The notes: generated by a model from the sequence alone, not told the origin. A stretch of DNA of 64,000 nt from Calcarisporiella thermophila CBS 279.70 (GCF_041956535.1 NW_027192225.1:64890-128889); one strand, 5' to 3'; counted from the stretch's first letter, positions 20,857-34,236 are shown. Translations and numbers: made by a program.

Positions 20857-23512
20857 CGATATCGTTGCGATTATGCCTTCTATGCTTATGGATGGCTCGT
20901 CTCGTCTCTACACTCTCAACCGCAAACAAACAGAGAGAGTCTCGATGCGTAAGAAAAATGCAAAGGAAAGGGAAATTAAACACAGTGGAAGGGGGGTTAA
21001 GGCATTTATATTGCCCCCACCCCCGGCTAAATATATTTATTTTTTTTCGCAGTAAGAGCGTCAACGCCTAACCGAACCACGAACCCTGCAAACCAGAAAT
21101 TGGGCCCATGATTCAGAGCTAAGAATACGATGGCCACGAAAGAAAAATCTCTCAAGGGTTGTTTTTTTTCTCGTGCTCCAAGTGGCCTTTCCTGATTTCA
21201 TTGCGCGCACCAAGTCTCTTCCCTAATATGCAGAAAATCCATTTAATCAGCTCGCGTTGCCAGGGAATCCCTGTCCTCACCGCGATAAATGATGTCCCAT
21301 CCTCCTACCATCTCGAGCTATTTTCAGGTTACGAACTTCACGCTCCTCCACCCTCCATTGGCCTCTTTGCCCGCTCCTCTTCCTTCGAATAAAGTAAAGA
21401 GCTGCCGAGCTACAACTTTACTGTTTCTGGTTCCCAGATCATGTCCTTGTACAGTCTAAAAATAAATACGCGTGTAAAATTATCGACACTCCTAAAGAGC
21501 CATTGTAACATTCTCATAGGCTCTGTCTTTATTTCTCAGTTTTGCCCAATCTAATAACCACCCAAAGAGAAATCATTAATATGTCGGCGTTGACATTGAT
21601 ATCCGTCGGAGAATTTTTTGGGGGGAAGATCGAGGTAATGAATTTTCTAGAAGTGTCGTTTCACTTTGTCATCAAGTTTAGCAAGAGAACAGTGGGCTAA
21701 AAAAAAAAGAATAATGGTCTCATAACGCATTTGCCATCCAGTTTATTTTCGCACGCACTTTTGCACAAGGAGGGTTTTCCCTGATACAACTTTAAATATT
21801 TTGGGAGCCCTCATTGCTTGGCAATTGTTCTATTGACTAGCATGATTGTTTGACTGGCACTTCTTTTTTTACAATTAATAAAAAACGGGCCGGACATAAA
21901 GCTGGGATCTGAAGCAAACATCCTTTCACCAGTCGGGTGAACTGACTTTCTCACCATCTTGTCTATGCCTGCTAATAGTCTGGCTTGGTTCAATGCATAG
22001 CGCCGACAAAGACTAGGTCAGACTAGTCCAAAAATAAAATTAATAATATTGATACTGATGCTGTCTTGATCTTCAAGCGACTTTAGCAGTAGATTAAAAA
22101 ACACGTTCCCCAAGAATGAAACTGATCGCAGAAGACCGAGTTCATTTGTTTATGAACATGAAAGTCAAGCGTTCATTTAATTTAGAGTTAATCCCTTCTT
22201 AATGAAGGCGAATAGGATGGGGTCGTGGGTCGCGCGTCCTTTCCCGCTCCTTTAAACTCTGTCCGATCCTCTCTTCTATGCTGAGAAAAATAAGGGCCAA
22301 CTTAAGCTTACGATTCAAGGGGTTCTTATCCCCTCAATATTGAATCTTGACATTCAAAAATCGACTATCTGATCTCCAATCCCTCTCCCCTGCTTAAGCA
22401 GAATCAATATATTTACAAATTAATTGCAAACATCTAGAAATCGAGCTTTACCAGGCCAAAGCAATTGCGTCTTATATGTCATACATGGTTGCTCCTTGTT
22501 TCGCTCCACTGCCGCGTCAAAGAAGCATGTGTTTAGAGTGAAATCTAAATGCTATCCTTTTATTTTGGCTGAAATTTAGATTTTGTATTCTTTTCTTTCC
22601 GACCTCTGTATCCTCTGAATTGTTTACTGGTAAACGAGAAACATGGTCTATTATCCCGAGCACGGATGCTGTCCTATGCCCCCAAGGCATTGTATAGAGT
22701 ATAGACTCACAAAAGGTCTCAAAAGTCAATGAAAAAGGATATGGAGGCTTATTATTGCACGGCTCCTTTTGGAGTGTAGCCTTGGGATCATCTCCAGCGC
22801 TAGCCACCCGTCCACGGCAGCCTGTATTGGCCCTCCTGGTTACGGTATAGTTCGACAAGAGGAGGAGGCCATTGCTGTGCAAGCCTTTAATAAGTGCCTG
22901 CACAACCGAGTAACCGCTCGAGCCATGCTGCTTGCCTACCTATTCGGCCAATCTTTTTCTTGTATTAAATGGGCTTATGACCTGCAATTCGGCCAGGATT
23001 TCAGTCCGAGATTGGCACCTCTGCAAGCAGAGAAGTTGCGTATTGAGGGTCACTTTGGCTCACCCGTGTCCACTGTGGACACGAACGCGGTGGCACAGTG
23101 CCGCATGTCCATGGTTGGACTTTTTATTTTCCTTTACAGCCTCGAGTTTTTCGCTTTTGATTGCGCTTGTTCAAAAACAGTCAGGAATGAAAATGATTGC
23201 CCCAGTTTTATGCACCAGGACGGGCCTCCAAGTCCCGATTAGCATTATTTAGGTTTTAGGGAGGGGAGGGGAGGGAGTCTGCATACCGCCAAAAATTGGT
23301 TGAATGCAGCTGATTAAGGTCGGTGGCCGAGGCACCCTGTTTCTTGCTGTAAAATCCGAGAATTTGCCACATGCCACGTGAAAAAAGAGACGCAAACATG
23401 CAAGCGGACATTTTTCGTATTGAACAAAAAGTCAGCTCTATTGAAACATAGGGGTGAGGGGACTCCATCGTGGAGATAAGAGATAGAGAGAATCATGTAC
23501 AGGCACGTGAGT
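20857..23512. other. Long intergenic region
   Basis: About 2.65 kb between the start of the secreted-protein gene (minus) and the stop of the reductase gene (minus). I checked the open frames at 21159-21392, 22517-22903 and 22769-23242. None shows a recognisable domain or in-phase splicing. No tRNA B-box or transposon feature was found. It may hold a fast-evolving or non-coding gene that I cannot see. Confidence 0.5.
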
Positions 23513-24777
23513 TTAGTCGCTCTCACGGTTCTTCCTTTGAAGGGAAGATGTGAGGGTATAGAAGGTTTCCAGATACGGCAGCTGTATCTCCGGGTCGCGC
23601 TGCTTGGCTGCCCTCAACATTTCTCCAAAAATGACCTCGGTCTCTAACGGTTTGCCACGCTCGTAATCGAGAACAATGGAGCTTTTGAAGTCATCCTTTA
23701 CAATGTTGCGGGCCAGCTCTTTGACGCGATGCATCACTTTAAGTGGGATAGGATGACCGGCGACAACGGATGCGCGGACCCCGTCCTCGACCATGCGGTC
23801 CACGAGACGGCAGAGGTCTGGCGAACTCCAAACGCTCTTGGAATCGATGCCACCGGCGAGGAGCTGCACTCCCGAAAAACTAGCGTTCCTGTTAAATGGG
23901 ATTCGTGGTTAGCTCGGAGGCAAACAAAACCCCTCGATCCCTATACTCAGGATAGCCACCAGATGGTTTTCTCCCATCGCGCCGCTTGAATATCTTCCTC
24001 GATCTGAGCATCGACCCCGCCCGCCACCAACAGCTCAACCGTTTCATGCAGCGCCGCCTTCTGCAGGGCGGAATCCATCTCCGGTTGCGGGCACACACCC
24101 ACCTTGAACTTCTCAGTACCCGTCTGCACTATCCCATTATTCTGCTGCGTCGCAGCCACGTAGAGCACAGAAGAGATGATGGGGTTCTTCGGGAAATGCT
24201 TCAGGATGGGGGTCTCGACGCCTGCCAAACGACAATATGGAGAAAGGTAAATGGGGACAGAAAAGGGGAGGAACAATACTTTGCGGGTTACCTAGCCCAT
24301 TTTGCGCTAGGACTATCCTAGTTTTCCCCTCGACCACGGCCGGTTTTATCATGGTAGGAATGCTGTAGACATCGGGGAGGGCCTTTAAAGTGACCAGGAT
24401 CAAATCGGGCTCGGTATCGAGCTCTTTGACGCTCTTCACCACTGGGGGGGGGGGTAGGAACAATGGGTGGTCTGGTAAACTTCACATGCATGCACTCATG
24501 GTCATGACAATGCCGCACTTACCATTATCGGGTGTCCATTGAGCATCTCCCCACTTTTCCGATTTGATAAGGAATCCCTCTTGCTTTACCTGCCCATAGT
24601 TCGACCGACAGACTGTAGTCACTCGGGCCCCAGCGACGGAAAGCCTCCATGCGTACAAGCCGCCCACTGCACCCGTTCCAACTTCAAAAGAGACAATAAT
24701 GTAGAATTGGCTCGTGGAATCAATGCCAATGGATCACAATGGGATGGCTTACCGACAAGAATGTTACGCTGAGTCAT
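23513..24777 (-). CDS. Ketopantoate reductase family protein (ApbA/PanE)
   Basis: An NADPH-dependent reductase of the 2-dehydropantoate 2-reductase family, 323 aa in five exons: 24777-24753, 24681-24523, 24441-24292, 24221-23960 and 23888-23513. The nucleotide-binding motif is NILVVGTGAVGGLYAWRL at residues 5-22. The middle follows the family pattern (DLILVTLKALPD, then VLAQNGLG), and the C-terminal domain has the helix-bundle signature WEKTIWNASFSGVQLLAG. The intron before NASF uses an early donor (ATCTG|GTGGCT) that avoids a stop and restores the motif. Fungal genomes often hold several paralogues of this family, so true pantoate synthesis (Pan5) is not assured; it may act on another 2-keto acid. 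Confidence 0.88.
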
Positions 24778-26588
24778 TCTACGAGGATGTTGAGTCTTGG
24801 GGAAAGTGGAATGCAGCAGCAATAGACTTGTGTCTGCCTCTGCAATTCTCTGTTCCTCTGGAGTATTTTGTCAGTCTGAGTCAGTGGCAGAACAGGTCGA
24901 TTTTAAGAGGAGTTTCAGCCGAGGACCCCACTGTATAATTGACCGATTCGAGCTTTCCCACTGCAGTGTTTCCTCGGTCAATTCGGATTATCTAGAGATG
25001 ATCGCTATTATCAGTTCTCAGATGGAAACAGATAGCTTTGTTACTCGAGAAGCATAGCCTGCAAATTCCCCGCCGGTGTCTTCGCTAACCATGAATAAAG
25101 GACTCTCGCTTCTCGTATCTGACGCTGCCGCACTACTAAAGTTGCGCCTAAGTTGGGATCAGCCCTCTTCCCCCACCCTCACTGAGGGATTGTGGGGGTG
25201 AGGCCAAGGACAGCGCGGTTCAAAAGCGCTTTCTCAAACCCCCCTATCCTGCCAATCCATCGCAAATTGCTCCCAGGCCCATATGGTTTCCACCTGTTCC
25301 CCAAGTTTCAACTGCTTGCTGTCCTCTAGCGTGGGCGTGCCGTGCACGGTTTCATGGATATGAAAACGCTCCTTTTTCGTGGCTCGTACCAGGGCCGGTC
25401 CAAAGCGTGGATTCTGTCTTTGATTCTACACAGGGGTGTGACGCCTATATCGCGGCAGAATCAACCATGTTTTTCTTTGCTCTACTCGCCAGGACGGCCA
25501 TTTCATCGGGATGGAGGGGGGATCCATCCCCATCCTCATCCTACTTAGCCATGGCATTCGCGTTACCGCGCGGCCCTTGTCAGGCCCTATACTGCTCTCG
25601 AGCCAATAAGGGTCGAACCTTCACGTTTCACTCGGTCTCAGACTGGACATTGATCACCAGATCATGGCGTTTCAGAAAAGCATGTGTGTTAGATGAATGG
25701 GGGGACAGGATGACAAGGTGCCCGGTAGCCCAAGCGCCGGCCTGCTCACCCGAGTACTCTGCCCGCTGGCCCGCCAAAGCCTGAGGCCGACGGCCACCAC
25801 GGCCGGCAGCCCAAACACTGGAGCCGGAAATCGAGTGGCAAACTCTATTGGCATGGTTTTTTAATCATCCTACATGGGGGCGAATCAGCGCCTGTCCGTG
25901 GCTGAAATCCTGATCTGAATGGCGATATTTCGAAGGATCTCCGTAAGAAAGTTAGAAACAGCCCTCTTTTTCGTAAAGCGGCATTGGCATGCACGACTCT
26001 CGGCTTTCGTGACGGCGTGAAACAGACTAGGCCTTTTTTTCCCTCTGCCCCTTCTCCCGCCCATTGCCGCCGGCCCCCGTACAGCGGCAAAGCGAGGGCT
26101 GCTTCCAATGGTTACCTAATGATGGTTTGCTTTCGGGTTTCAAGAAAGCTACCTTGGCACGCACGCAGCTGCGGACCAAACCCGAGCAAGCCCATGCATC
26201 AGCCGCCCTTCCTCCTGGGCCAAGGCCGCCGGCGATGAGGACCGTAGGGGCCAGGGGCTAGCCCCGCCGTCGGCTGGAGAGGTGCCCGTGGCTGGCTTCA
26301 ACTCCAGGGGGGGGGTCCAAATAAGCAAACTAGAATTTCCGTAGAGCTTCCGGCTCACGGTCCCACTCTGTCAATGTTGTTCCAAGCGGGATTTATTTCA
26401 TAGATTGCGAGGCCCCCGTTATACTAGTGTGCGAAAATAGCCTAATAAAAGAAACAGGTTACACGCACTGGTGGCTTAGCCGCTGTTCGAACAACGAAGC
26501 GTGGTTTGGTTATTTTTTTTTTTCGCTTTTTCCATGTTTCCCCACTCTTAAATATCTCTCCTTTTTTTTTTCTCCTCCTTTCCCACTT
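24778..26588. other. Intergenic region with divergent promoters
   Basis: These 1.8 kb lie between the divergent starts of the reductase (minus) and the Zn2Cys6 gene (plus). The base composition is GC-richer than in most gaps, but no coding sequence is supported. T-runs lie at 26513-26523 and 26561-26571 just before the start codon. Confidence 0.5.
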
Positions 26589-28696
26589 ATGTCAAAGACA
26601 TGCATCACAACATCCACAATGCCTGTTAGCGCACCTGTTGTCTTGGTTAATGAGAAAAACATCGTCAGCGACCGCAAGAGCCAATGTCCTCTGCAGCCCT
26701 GCGATACTTGCCGTGCCCGAAAGGTAAATCTTAATATAGCTGGCCCATAGTGATCTCCGGCACCAATATGTCTCCTGGACTTCGCCTTAGGTCTGGTGTA
26801 GCCTGGACTGGCCGTCATGCACCCGATGCAAGCGCCTCAAACTGGAGTGCGTCTACAAGACGGACATGGAGTCGGAGGACTTTCTCCGGGTCCTGTTCCA
26901 GCGGATCAACCAGGCCGCAAGTCGAGTGCGCCAGCTGGAGCAGGAGCTGGAGCAGAAGAAGGAATCAGGCACGCTGCGATCTCATGAGGAGAAAATCGGC
27001 GACAATCATCCCGCCAATCAAATTATTCAGCTGCCAATGGGATGGCAGGTAGTGAACACCCCCTCAGGGCTTGGGATTCAAACGAATCTGAGGAGCATCA
27101 ATGATCTGGTGCACTTCACCCAGTTCCATCTGGGCAAGCAGGGCTTGCCCAACGACTGGGGAGTCTTCTCACGCGGGGCTATGGGGCAGACCCGCCAACA
27201 TCTCCGCAGCGACATCTCGATCACCTTTATCCGGCAGTATGGACTCTACTCGGCCTCTTCTCTGCGGGCAGCCGGCCAACTCGATCCTCCCAGCGACACT
27301 CATCCACATGACCATGCGCTGGTGCCAACCACAAAGAGCTTTGATAGCCACCTTATCGACATGTTGGTACACATCGTGCGAGTTTGTCCTTTTCTCTACC
27401 GGGTCATGGATGCCCAGGAGTTTGTCGACGACTACATGCAGAACAACCTCGATCCCCTCGTGAAATGGTCCGTCCTGGCCTGGACGGCGCGCCACGCCTA
27501 TCATGGGCACCGTGTGAACTTCCGCGAGGAGTTGCCGATCTTCGCCGAGATTGCGTATGAAAAAGCCCGTGAGCTCTTGGTAAGCTTCTGCTGAGTACAC
27601 CCTCCCCCATGGTCTTCTCCCTTCCCTCTCTTACTAACGCCCTTTCCTCTCTCCCTCCCCCCATTTGGCCTGGTTGATTCGGCATTGTAGGAAGATCGGT
27701 TTGATGAGCCTTCCATCAAGACGGTGGTTGCTGCCCTTGCCCTCCATCATTACACCCTCTACTCTGTAAAGCACTTCACCTATCTAGATCTTGCGCGGCA
27801 GCATATCTCCTCACTCAGCAACAGCCAGTCCACCGTCAAACTGGACATGCGGCAGGCCGGTCGCTTCCGCCGCGCATTATGGAGCGTCCGACTCCTCGAG
27901 TACCTCATGCACATCTACGTGGACATCTCACGGCCCGTGCAGGAGGTTCCCCCTGACGGAAACGACACCACAACCACCCCCTACCATAGCCCCGAGACAG
28001 CCTTTAGCATTACCTGCGATATTCATGGGTGTCAAACCCTGTCAACCCTCTCGCAAATGCTGAAGCGTAAAGAGGAGTTCGAGTTAGAGGAGGAGTTTGC
28101 CGAGGTGATGGAGGGAGGATTGCTGGAGTGCGATCGCATTCGTCCCAACATGACGCGGATGAACCTGCGCACGCAGATGCCAACCACCGTGTTCTATTAC
28201 ATATCGGAGTACGAGCTGGCCAACCTGACCATGTTTGCCCATGTTTACCTTGGCCTCTTCATGAAATTGACCACGGGAGAAAGGGCCGGGCAGCGTAGCC
28301 GCTGGACCTCGGCCGAACGGCATGCCTATGACCTATGTCGAAGCAAGGCAAACCAAATCGTCGAGATTATACAGCGGCTGGCGGAGGTCGGGATACTCTG
28401 TCTGGTAAGCACTCTGACCCACTCCTTTGAGTGGTCCTCCACGCATATCCGACTAATACCATGGGGGTTTTTTTTTGCAATAGATTTCCGACAAAGCCGA
28501 CCCCATTAACACCGCCTTCCGGATTCACCGGCGCATATGCCAAAAATCCACCAAGTCAGCGGAGCGCGAGGAGGCCCTCCGCTACCTTCGCGTGTCTTAC
28601 GCAGTGATCCAACTCTGTGCATCCATTAAACTACGCCATTCGGCGGCAATCAAGGAGAAGATGGAGGCCTTCCTGGTGAAAGGAATCGTTATGTGA
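26589..28696 (+). CDS. Zn2Cys6 (Gal4-type) transcription factor
   Basis: A 616-aa DNA-binding regulator in four exons: 26589-26723, 26791-27579, 27691-28404 and 28484-28696. The zinc cluster has the exact spacing CX2CX6CX6CX2CX6C at residues 38-65 (CDTCRARKVWC, then SCTRCKRLKLEC), with an intron splitting it after RK. The basic residue usually found before the third Cys is Trp here. A short coiled-coil dimerisation element follows (RVRQLEQELEQKKE, about residues 88-101), then a long alpha-helical middle region of the fungal-specific factor type. The first ATG is chosen; a second Met lies 10 residues later. Targets cannot be inferred from the neighbours. Confidence 0.92.
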
Positions 28697-29472
28697 TTAT
28701 TTTTATTTAAACAACCAAAATTAATAGGCCGTACTGGCATCCCCCCCCCCCCAAGTAAAAAAAAAGAAGAGGATGGCCCCCCTCCTTCGCTTGGATTGTT
28801 ATTTGCACTTTTGTCTCAATTTATATATATATGAACATATATATATATCTGTATATTTTCAGTTTTCTATTTTTTTCCTCTTATTTTTTCATTTCCTTTA
28901 CGCAAGTTTAGTTTTAATATTTGTATTTTCTCCCGTTATTTTGTTCCCTCTCCTCCATCCTTCTTTACCCTTTGTATATTTATTCTATGTTTGTTTTTGA
29001 TTTGTTTTTCGCCCTCTTAGAACCATGGTATAGTTTCGAGTATTCAATCCAACTTGGAAATAGATATAGCCAAATTTGCGGTAGTCGCATAGGTGGTATA
29101 AGAAATGGAAGGGGGGTTGGTTGGGAGAAGAGCTCTGCCAGCCATCGCCACAATAGGTCATGCAATTTTGCATATTAATTCAAGCATGGAGCTAGTTTCA
29201 AAATAACTTGCCCTTTCCATAAGGATGGCGCTTTTATTGAGCGCCTTAGAGTTCGAGTCCAGTGCCGACTTCTATGGGAGGGAGGATGACTCTCCTATAT
29301 CAGGCAAGTTTCACAGTGTCCTTTCCTTTTGGAAGGCTCTTGCTTGCCAATATTAGCACGACCTAGAGATCGCACCGTTTCATGGGGAAAGCCGTCACAT
29401 AGTAAGTCACACGAGTAAACAAAATAATCTCCATGCTCGCTCCTCTCTAGACCCGCAAGGAGTTCATATCCC
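28697..29472. other. Intergenic region; possible upstream exon or uORF of NOC1
   Basis: This gap has a C12 run near 28741, TA repeats at 28825-28848 and T-rich stretches. An ATG at 29225 opens a short frame starting MALLLSALEFESSADFYG. It could be an upstream ORF or a 5' exon of NOC1, but I found no strong in-phase donor to join it. Confidence 0.45.
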
Positions 29473-32440
29473 ATGTCCGGTAAAAAAGACCCCCACCCTA
29501 AGAAGACATCGAGTTTGACGATCGAACCGATTTCCCGCTGGCATGATGCATCGCTCCCCCCGCTCTCCGGTAGCTCGATGAAGCCGCTCTCCGATGCGGC
29601 GATCGCGGAGCGCCTCGAGAAGGCGACCGCGCTACTCGCAGAGGAAAACGCGGCCTACGAGCGAAGCGCTGAAATCTCCTCTTCGGATCGTGCCTTCCTC
29701 TCCACCGTAATGCAGTCTGGAACGCTCAATGATCGGATTTCAGCGCTGACCTTGGTGGTGCAGGAATCGCCCCTGCATGCCATGAAAACGCTGGAGACCC
29801 TCATGGGCATGGCGCGAAAGAAGAGCAGGAAGGAAGCAGTGATGGCCATTACAAGCTTGAAGGATTTATTGGTCGGGTCGGTGCTCCCTGACCGAAAGCT
29901 AAAGTAATTATTCAAACTTGGGCGCCAAGATGGCATCGATTCTAATCTCGTTCTCTTTTTAATTTTGTAATCCCCTCTCTTTGATAGGTACTTCCGAGAT
30001 CAGCCGCTGACCGATCCCAAAGTGGCACCAACCCATCTGATCATGTGGGCGTTTGAGGATTTTTTGAAAAAACAATATTTCGAATTACTCCAAATCATTG
30101 AGGTAGGTGACCATGATACCCCCCCTGACTGCATGTCGGTTTGCATTGATTCCTCTTATGTATCCTCCTCATTATACAATGTCTCAGCTCTTGTCCCATG
30201 ATCCACTTGTCCATGTCCGCCGAAGCATTGTCTCCGTGATCTACGAGCTGCTCGCTGCCAAGCCTGAGCAGGAGCAGAACTTACTCCGCCTCCTGGTCAA
30301 TAAGCTCGGCGATCAAGAGAATAAAATTGCGTCCAAGACCTCGTACCTCTTGCATGAGCTTCTGGTCGCTCACCCCGGCATGAAGCTTATTGTGGCCCGT
30401 GAGATCGAGGAGCTTGCCTGCCGGCCCAACGTGTCCGAAAAGGCGCAATACTACGGCGTCATCACCCTGAATCAGACCATTCTCTCTGCACGCGAAGTGG
30501 ACGTGGCCAATAAGTTGGTCGAAATCTATTTTGTTCTCTTCCGGCGTATCCTACACCAAAGCGAGATGAGCGAGAAGAGTGCGCGAAATGGGAACGAGGC
30601 CTCGAAGAAGCAGTCCCACGGCAAGCCAAAGCGGAAAAGCGATGGGAAGCTGAAGAAGCCGGAAGAGGAGGAGGAGGCCGTGAACTCGAAGATGGTCGCC
30701 GCGATCTTGACTGGGGTGAATCGTGCATTCCCGTTCGCCAAGGTGGAAGACTCCGTCTTTGAGGGTCATATGGACACCCTGTTCCGCATCACACACAAGG
30801 GAACTTTCAATGTGAGTGTACAGGCACTCGTTCTGATTTTCCAGGTGTCATCCATCAAACAGGTAAGTTTTCTTGGTCGAGTCGGCCTAGATTAATCATG
30901 ACCCCCCCCCCCCTTTGACTTACTTTTTCTCTCGGCTCTTCGACCCTTAGTCGGTCTCCGATCGATTCTATCGCACCCTTTACGAATCTCTACTCGATCG
31001 CCGTTTAATCACATCGTCCAAACAGGCGATGTATCTAAATCTCCTGTTTAAAGCGCTCAAAGTGGATACGGCGATGGCCCGTGTGAAAGCCTTTGTAAAG
31101 CGTATCGTCCAGGTGATTGCATACCACCAGCCTCCCTTTATCTGTGGTGCATTCTTTCTTCTATCACAGGTAGGAAAGTTGTGTGTTTCTAATTGTATGC
31201 ATGGTTATTAAACTTTCTTTTATTATTCAGCTTATGGCGGCTCACCCTGGCGTACGTGCCTTGATCGAACAGCCGGAGGAGGATGATGAGGAGGAGCATT
31301 TTGTCGACGCTCCTGACGAAGATGAGGATATTCCCGTCTCAGACAAGCCAAAGCCAACAAAAAAGGCGGAGGCGGAGGAGAAGAAGAATGAAGACAAGGA
31401 TAAATATGACGGGAGAAAGAGAGATCCCCTTTACTCTAATGCCAATAGGACATGTCTTTGGGAGCTGGTAGGTCTTTTTTTTCCCTTATTAGTTGACGTG
31501 TGTGTTGACGCATCGGCCCAATTGCTTAGATTCCTTTCACATCTCATTTCCACCCGACCGTCTCCCTCTATGCAAAACAACTTATCGAGAACGTGCCCAT
31601 CCAATCCAAGCCCGACCTGCATATCCACACCCTCGCCCACTTCCTCGATCGATTTGTATACCGTAATCCCAAGAAACCCAATACCAAGGGCGCCTCTATT
31701 ATGCAGCCCTCCGCAGGCGCTCACCATCCAGGCCGTGTTACACTGAGCCGTGGCGCACCCGGCGCGGCCGAGGTTCCAGTCAACTCGGAAGAGTTCTGGC
31801 GTCAACGCGTTGAGGATGTTCCGGTGGACCAGGTGTTCTTCCACACTTACTTCACCCAGAAAATGTCGGCCACCGATTCAAAGTCACGTCGCAAGAAGGC
31901 CGACAAGGGAGAGGGAGAGGGAGATGAGGAGGATGAGATATGGCGCGCCATGCTGAACAGTATGCCGGGCGGCTTTGGAGAGGAGGAGGATGAAGATGAC
32001 GAAGATATGGATGAGGACTTGATGGAGATGATGAGTGAGGAGGAAGGAGAGGAGGAGATGGAGGGGGAGGAGAGAGACGAGCAAGACGACGGAGAGGAGG
32101 AGGTGGAGGAATTAGAGGGAGAGGACGAAGGTTTGGATGAAGGCGAGGTGTCAGAAGATCTGGATGGCTTCGACTTTGGAGAGGAGGAGGACGATTTGAT
32201 ACCTAGTGACGAGGAGGAGGAGGAGGAGGAGGCGGACGAAGAGGAAACTACAAGTAAAGGTATGTTCACTTGCAGATCCCGGCTTCTATTTCCGGAACGC
32301 TTCTGTGCGCGCACCCGGTTATTGACGCTTTATTACCCCTCTGAATAGGCCGCTCCAAGAAGCGACGAAAGACAGCGAAAGATCTGCCTGTGTTTGCTTC
32401 GTTTGACGACTACGCCCATTTGCTTCAGGATCAAGATTGA
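29473..32440 (+). CDS. MAK21: Ribosome biogenesis protein Noc1/Mak21 (CEBPZ family)
   Basis: Noc1/Mak21 acts with Noc2 in early 60S pre-ribosome assembly in the nucleolus. Seven exons: 29473-29903, 29988-30102, 30188-30862, 30951-31169, 31231-31467, 31530-32259 and 32349-32440, giving 832 aa. Family landmarks are [53 protein letters not shown], the CBF/Mak21 region with [19 protein letters not shown] and [13 protein letters not shown], then REPLYSNA-like [13 protein letters not shown] and [13 protein letters not shown]. After residue about 700 the protein is strongly acidic (long Glu/Asp runs), ending in a basic patch GRSKKRRK and a short tail. The acidic tail is normal for the family. It is convergent with NOP13. 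Confidence 0.95.
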
Positions 32441-32795
32441 TATTGATTTATTTAAACCATTTCCATCCCATCTCTTATAATAGAGTCTCCACTTTTAATA
32501 TCTTCTATCCTCGTCTTCATTATCCTGTCTTCTGGCAGCAAAGTTGGTTTTCAAATAGATAGCTTTCCAAACGGACTCTTTTCAGTAAAAAAAAAATACA
32601 CTTATTGATCCATGTATTACCACTGTGATCACACGCTGGAGAAACCTTGGGGTGGCAATATGCAAGTCATGTAGCTAAAGCTTTGAGGTCAAATTTCGCA
32701 AATGATCTTTACCCTCTCCAACAATTAAGAAATATAATATAAAAGGTTTATTTACAAATAATAAAATAGGTAAAAGGAATATCAAAAATCGAGAA

Positions 32796-34236
32796 CTAGT
32801 CATCCTCTTCTCCGAAGGTAATCTTCGTGCCTTTGAATTCGGCGATGGTCGGCCGTTGTCTCTGGGCCGTTGCAAGGACAGCACCCGGCTTCTGACGTTC
32901 ATTCTTTGTTGCCCCGCCTTTCTCTTCTTTCTCATTTTGGGGTTTCTCAGTGTGGTTTGCGGTTCCTCCTGACTCGGAATCCGCTGCTTCCAGGTCCTCC
33001 TCGTTCACCCTCCTCACCCTCTTGCCAGATCCCCGTTGTGTGGCCTCCTCGGATCCGAATTCCAGTCGAAGTTTTCGGCCATCAAGATATCTCTTTTGGG
33101 GATCTAAAAGGGCCTTAGTTGCCGCGGCCACCTCGGTGAAGTCAATGTAAGCAAACCTAGCAAACCGATACATCATGAGATTCTCGGGGGGGAAAATTCT
33201 TGAAGAACATATAAATAATTAGCCAGCGTACATACCCTTTGCATTTCCCGCTATCCTCAAATGTGGCAAGCCGGATTTTACGGATGGTCCCACAGTCCGC
33301 GAAAAGGGCTTTGATGGTATCCTTCGTCGTCTCGAAACTCAAGTTTCCAATAAAGAGGGTCGGGCTTGGCGAGTGCTTCTGGGATTTTAGCAGCCTTTCG
33401 GTCTTCTTTGGATCACGCGTCACCGCAGTGACAGCAAGGGTGTTCGCCGATTTAGGAGGAGGAGGTTTTGCGCCCTTCACCTCGTAGTCCTTGGAGTGCT
33501 TTATGAGGACGTTTCGACCATCGAGCATGGATTCGCTCAAAGCAATGGCAATTTGAGCTGCGCTAGGGGATTCAAAGTCGACATAGGCAAAGCTAGCATG
33601 GAGATGAAGAATATTTACAGATATAGAATCAATCGGAACGATCAGCCTCATCCATTAGAAGGCTTACCCCTTATTGAGCTTGCCATCCTGCGACTTTGGC
33701 AACAGCACTCGTGTAATATTCCCACAGTCCTTGAAAAACTCCTTCAGCGACTCCTCTGTTGTCCTGAAGGATAGGTTTCCGATCCAAATGCCATGCTCAC
33801 CCCGACGAAATGGATCTACTTTTGCCTTCTTTTTGGGTGCAGCGCTGTCATTCTTTTCGGGATTGCTTTCATGCTTCTCCCCCTCCTCCACTTCAGCAGA
33901 TTCTTTTTCGACGGAATTCTCCGGCGACTGATTGTCGTCTTCCGTGTCTCCCCGCTTCCTTTTCTTTAACTTCTCCTTTCTCTCCTTTCTTTTCTCCTTT
34001 CCACTCTTCTTTTCTCCCGCTATCTCACTCTCTGCTGAATCCCTCGAGCGCTTTTCCTTCTCCTTCTTCTGCTTCTTCTCCTTTTTTTGCTTGTCCTTCT
34101 TCTTCTTTTTGCTCTCCATTACCGTAGCATCTTTATGCAGTTCCATAAGGTTAAAGGGCTCGTCCATCTCGTCATTTCTGCTTGTCATGATTAGCTGAGG
34201 TTCCTCCTTGCATGCAACGGAAGGAATGAAATCCAT
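32796..34236 (-). CDS. NOP13: Nop13-like nucleolar RNA-binding protein with two RRM domains
   Basis: A 428-aa protein in three exons, 34236-33668, 33592-33236 and 33156-32796. A Lys/Glu-rich basic N-terminus (many KKK/KEK runs, about residues 35-105) is followed by RRM1 (RNP2 IWIGNLSF; RNP1 GFAYVDFES) and RRM2 (RNP2 LFIGNLSF; RNP1 GFAYIDFTE). Both introns fall at the same place in each RRM, right after KG of RNP1, which suggests the two RRMs arose by duplication with the intron. The C-terminus is Glu/Gly-rich and ends TIAEFKGTKITFGEEDD. This matches yeast Nop13, a pre-ribosome-associated protein. It is divergent from the nucleoporin-like gene across 173 bases. Confidence 0.88.

Noticed and set aside
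22517-23242. Overlapping open frames on both strands in the 20.9-23.5 kb gap
   Set aside because: None shows a recognisable family or signal peptide, and they exclude each other. I leave the stretch as intergenic.
25605-25625. GGGTCGAACC, resembling a tRNA B-box on the minus strand
   Set aside because: There is no matching A-box, acceptor stem or foldable cloverleaf around it.
29246-29270. AGTTCGAGTCC, resembling a tRNA T-loop
   Set aside because: The flanking bases do not form a T-stem, and no anticodon arm or acceptor stem can be drawn.
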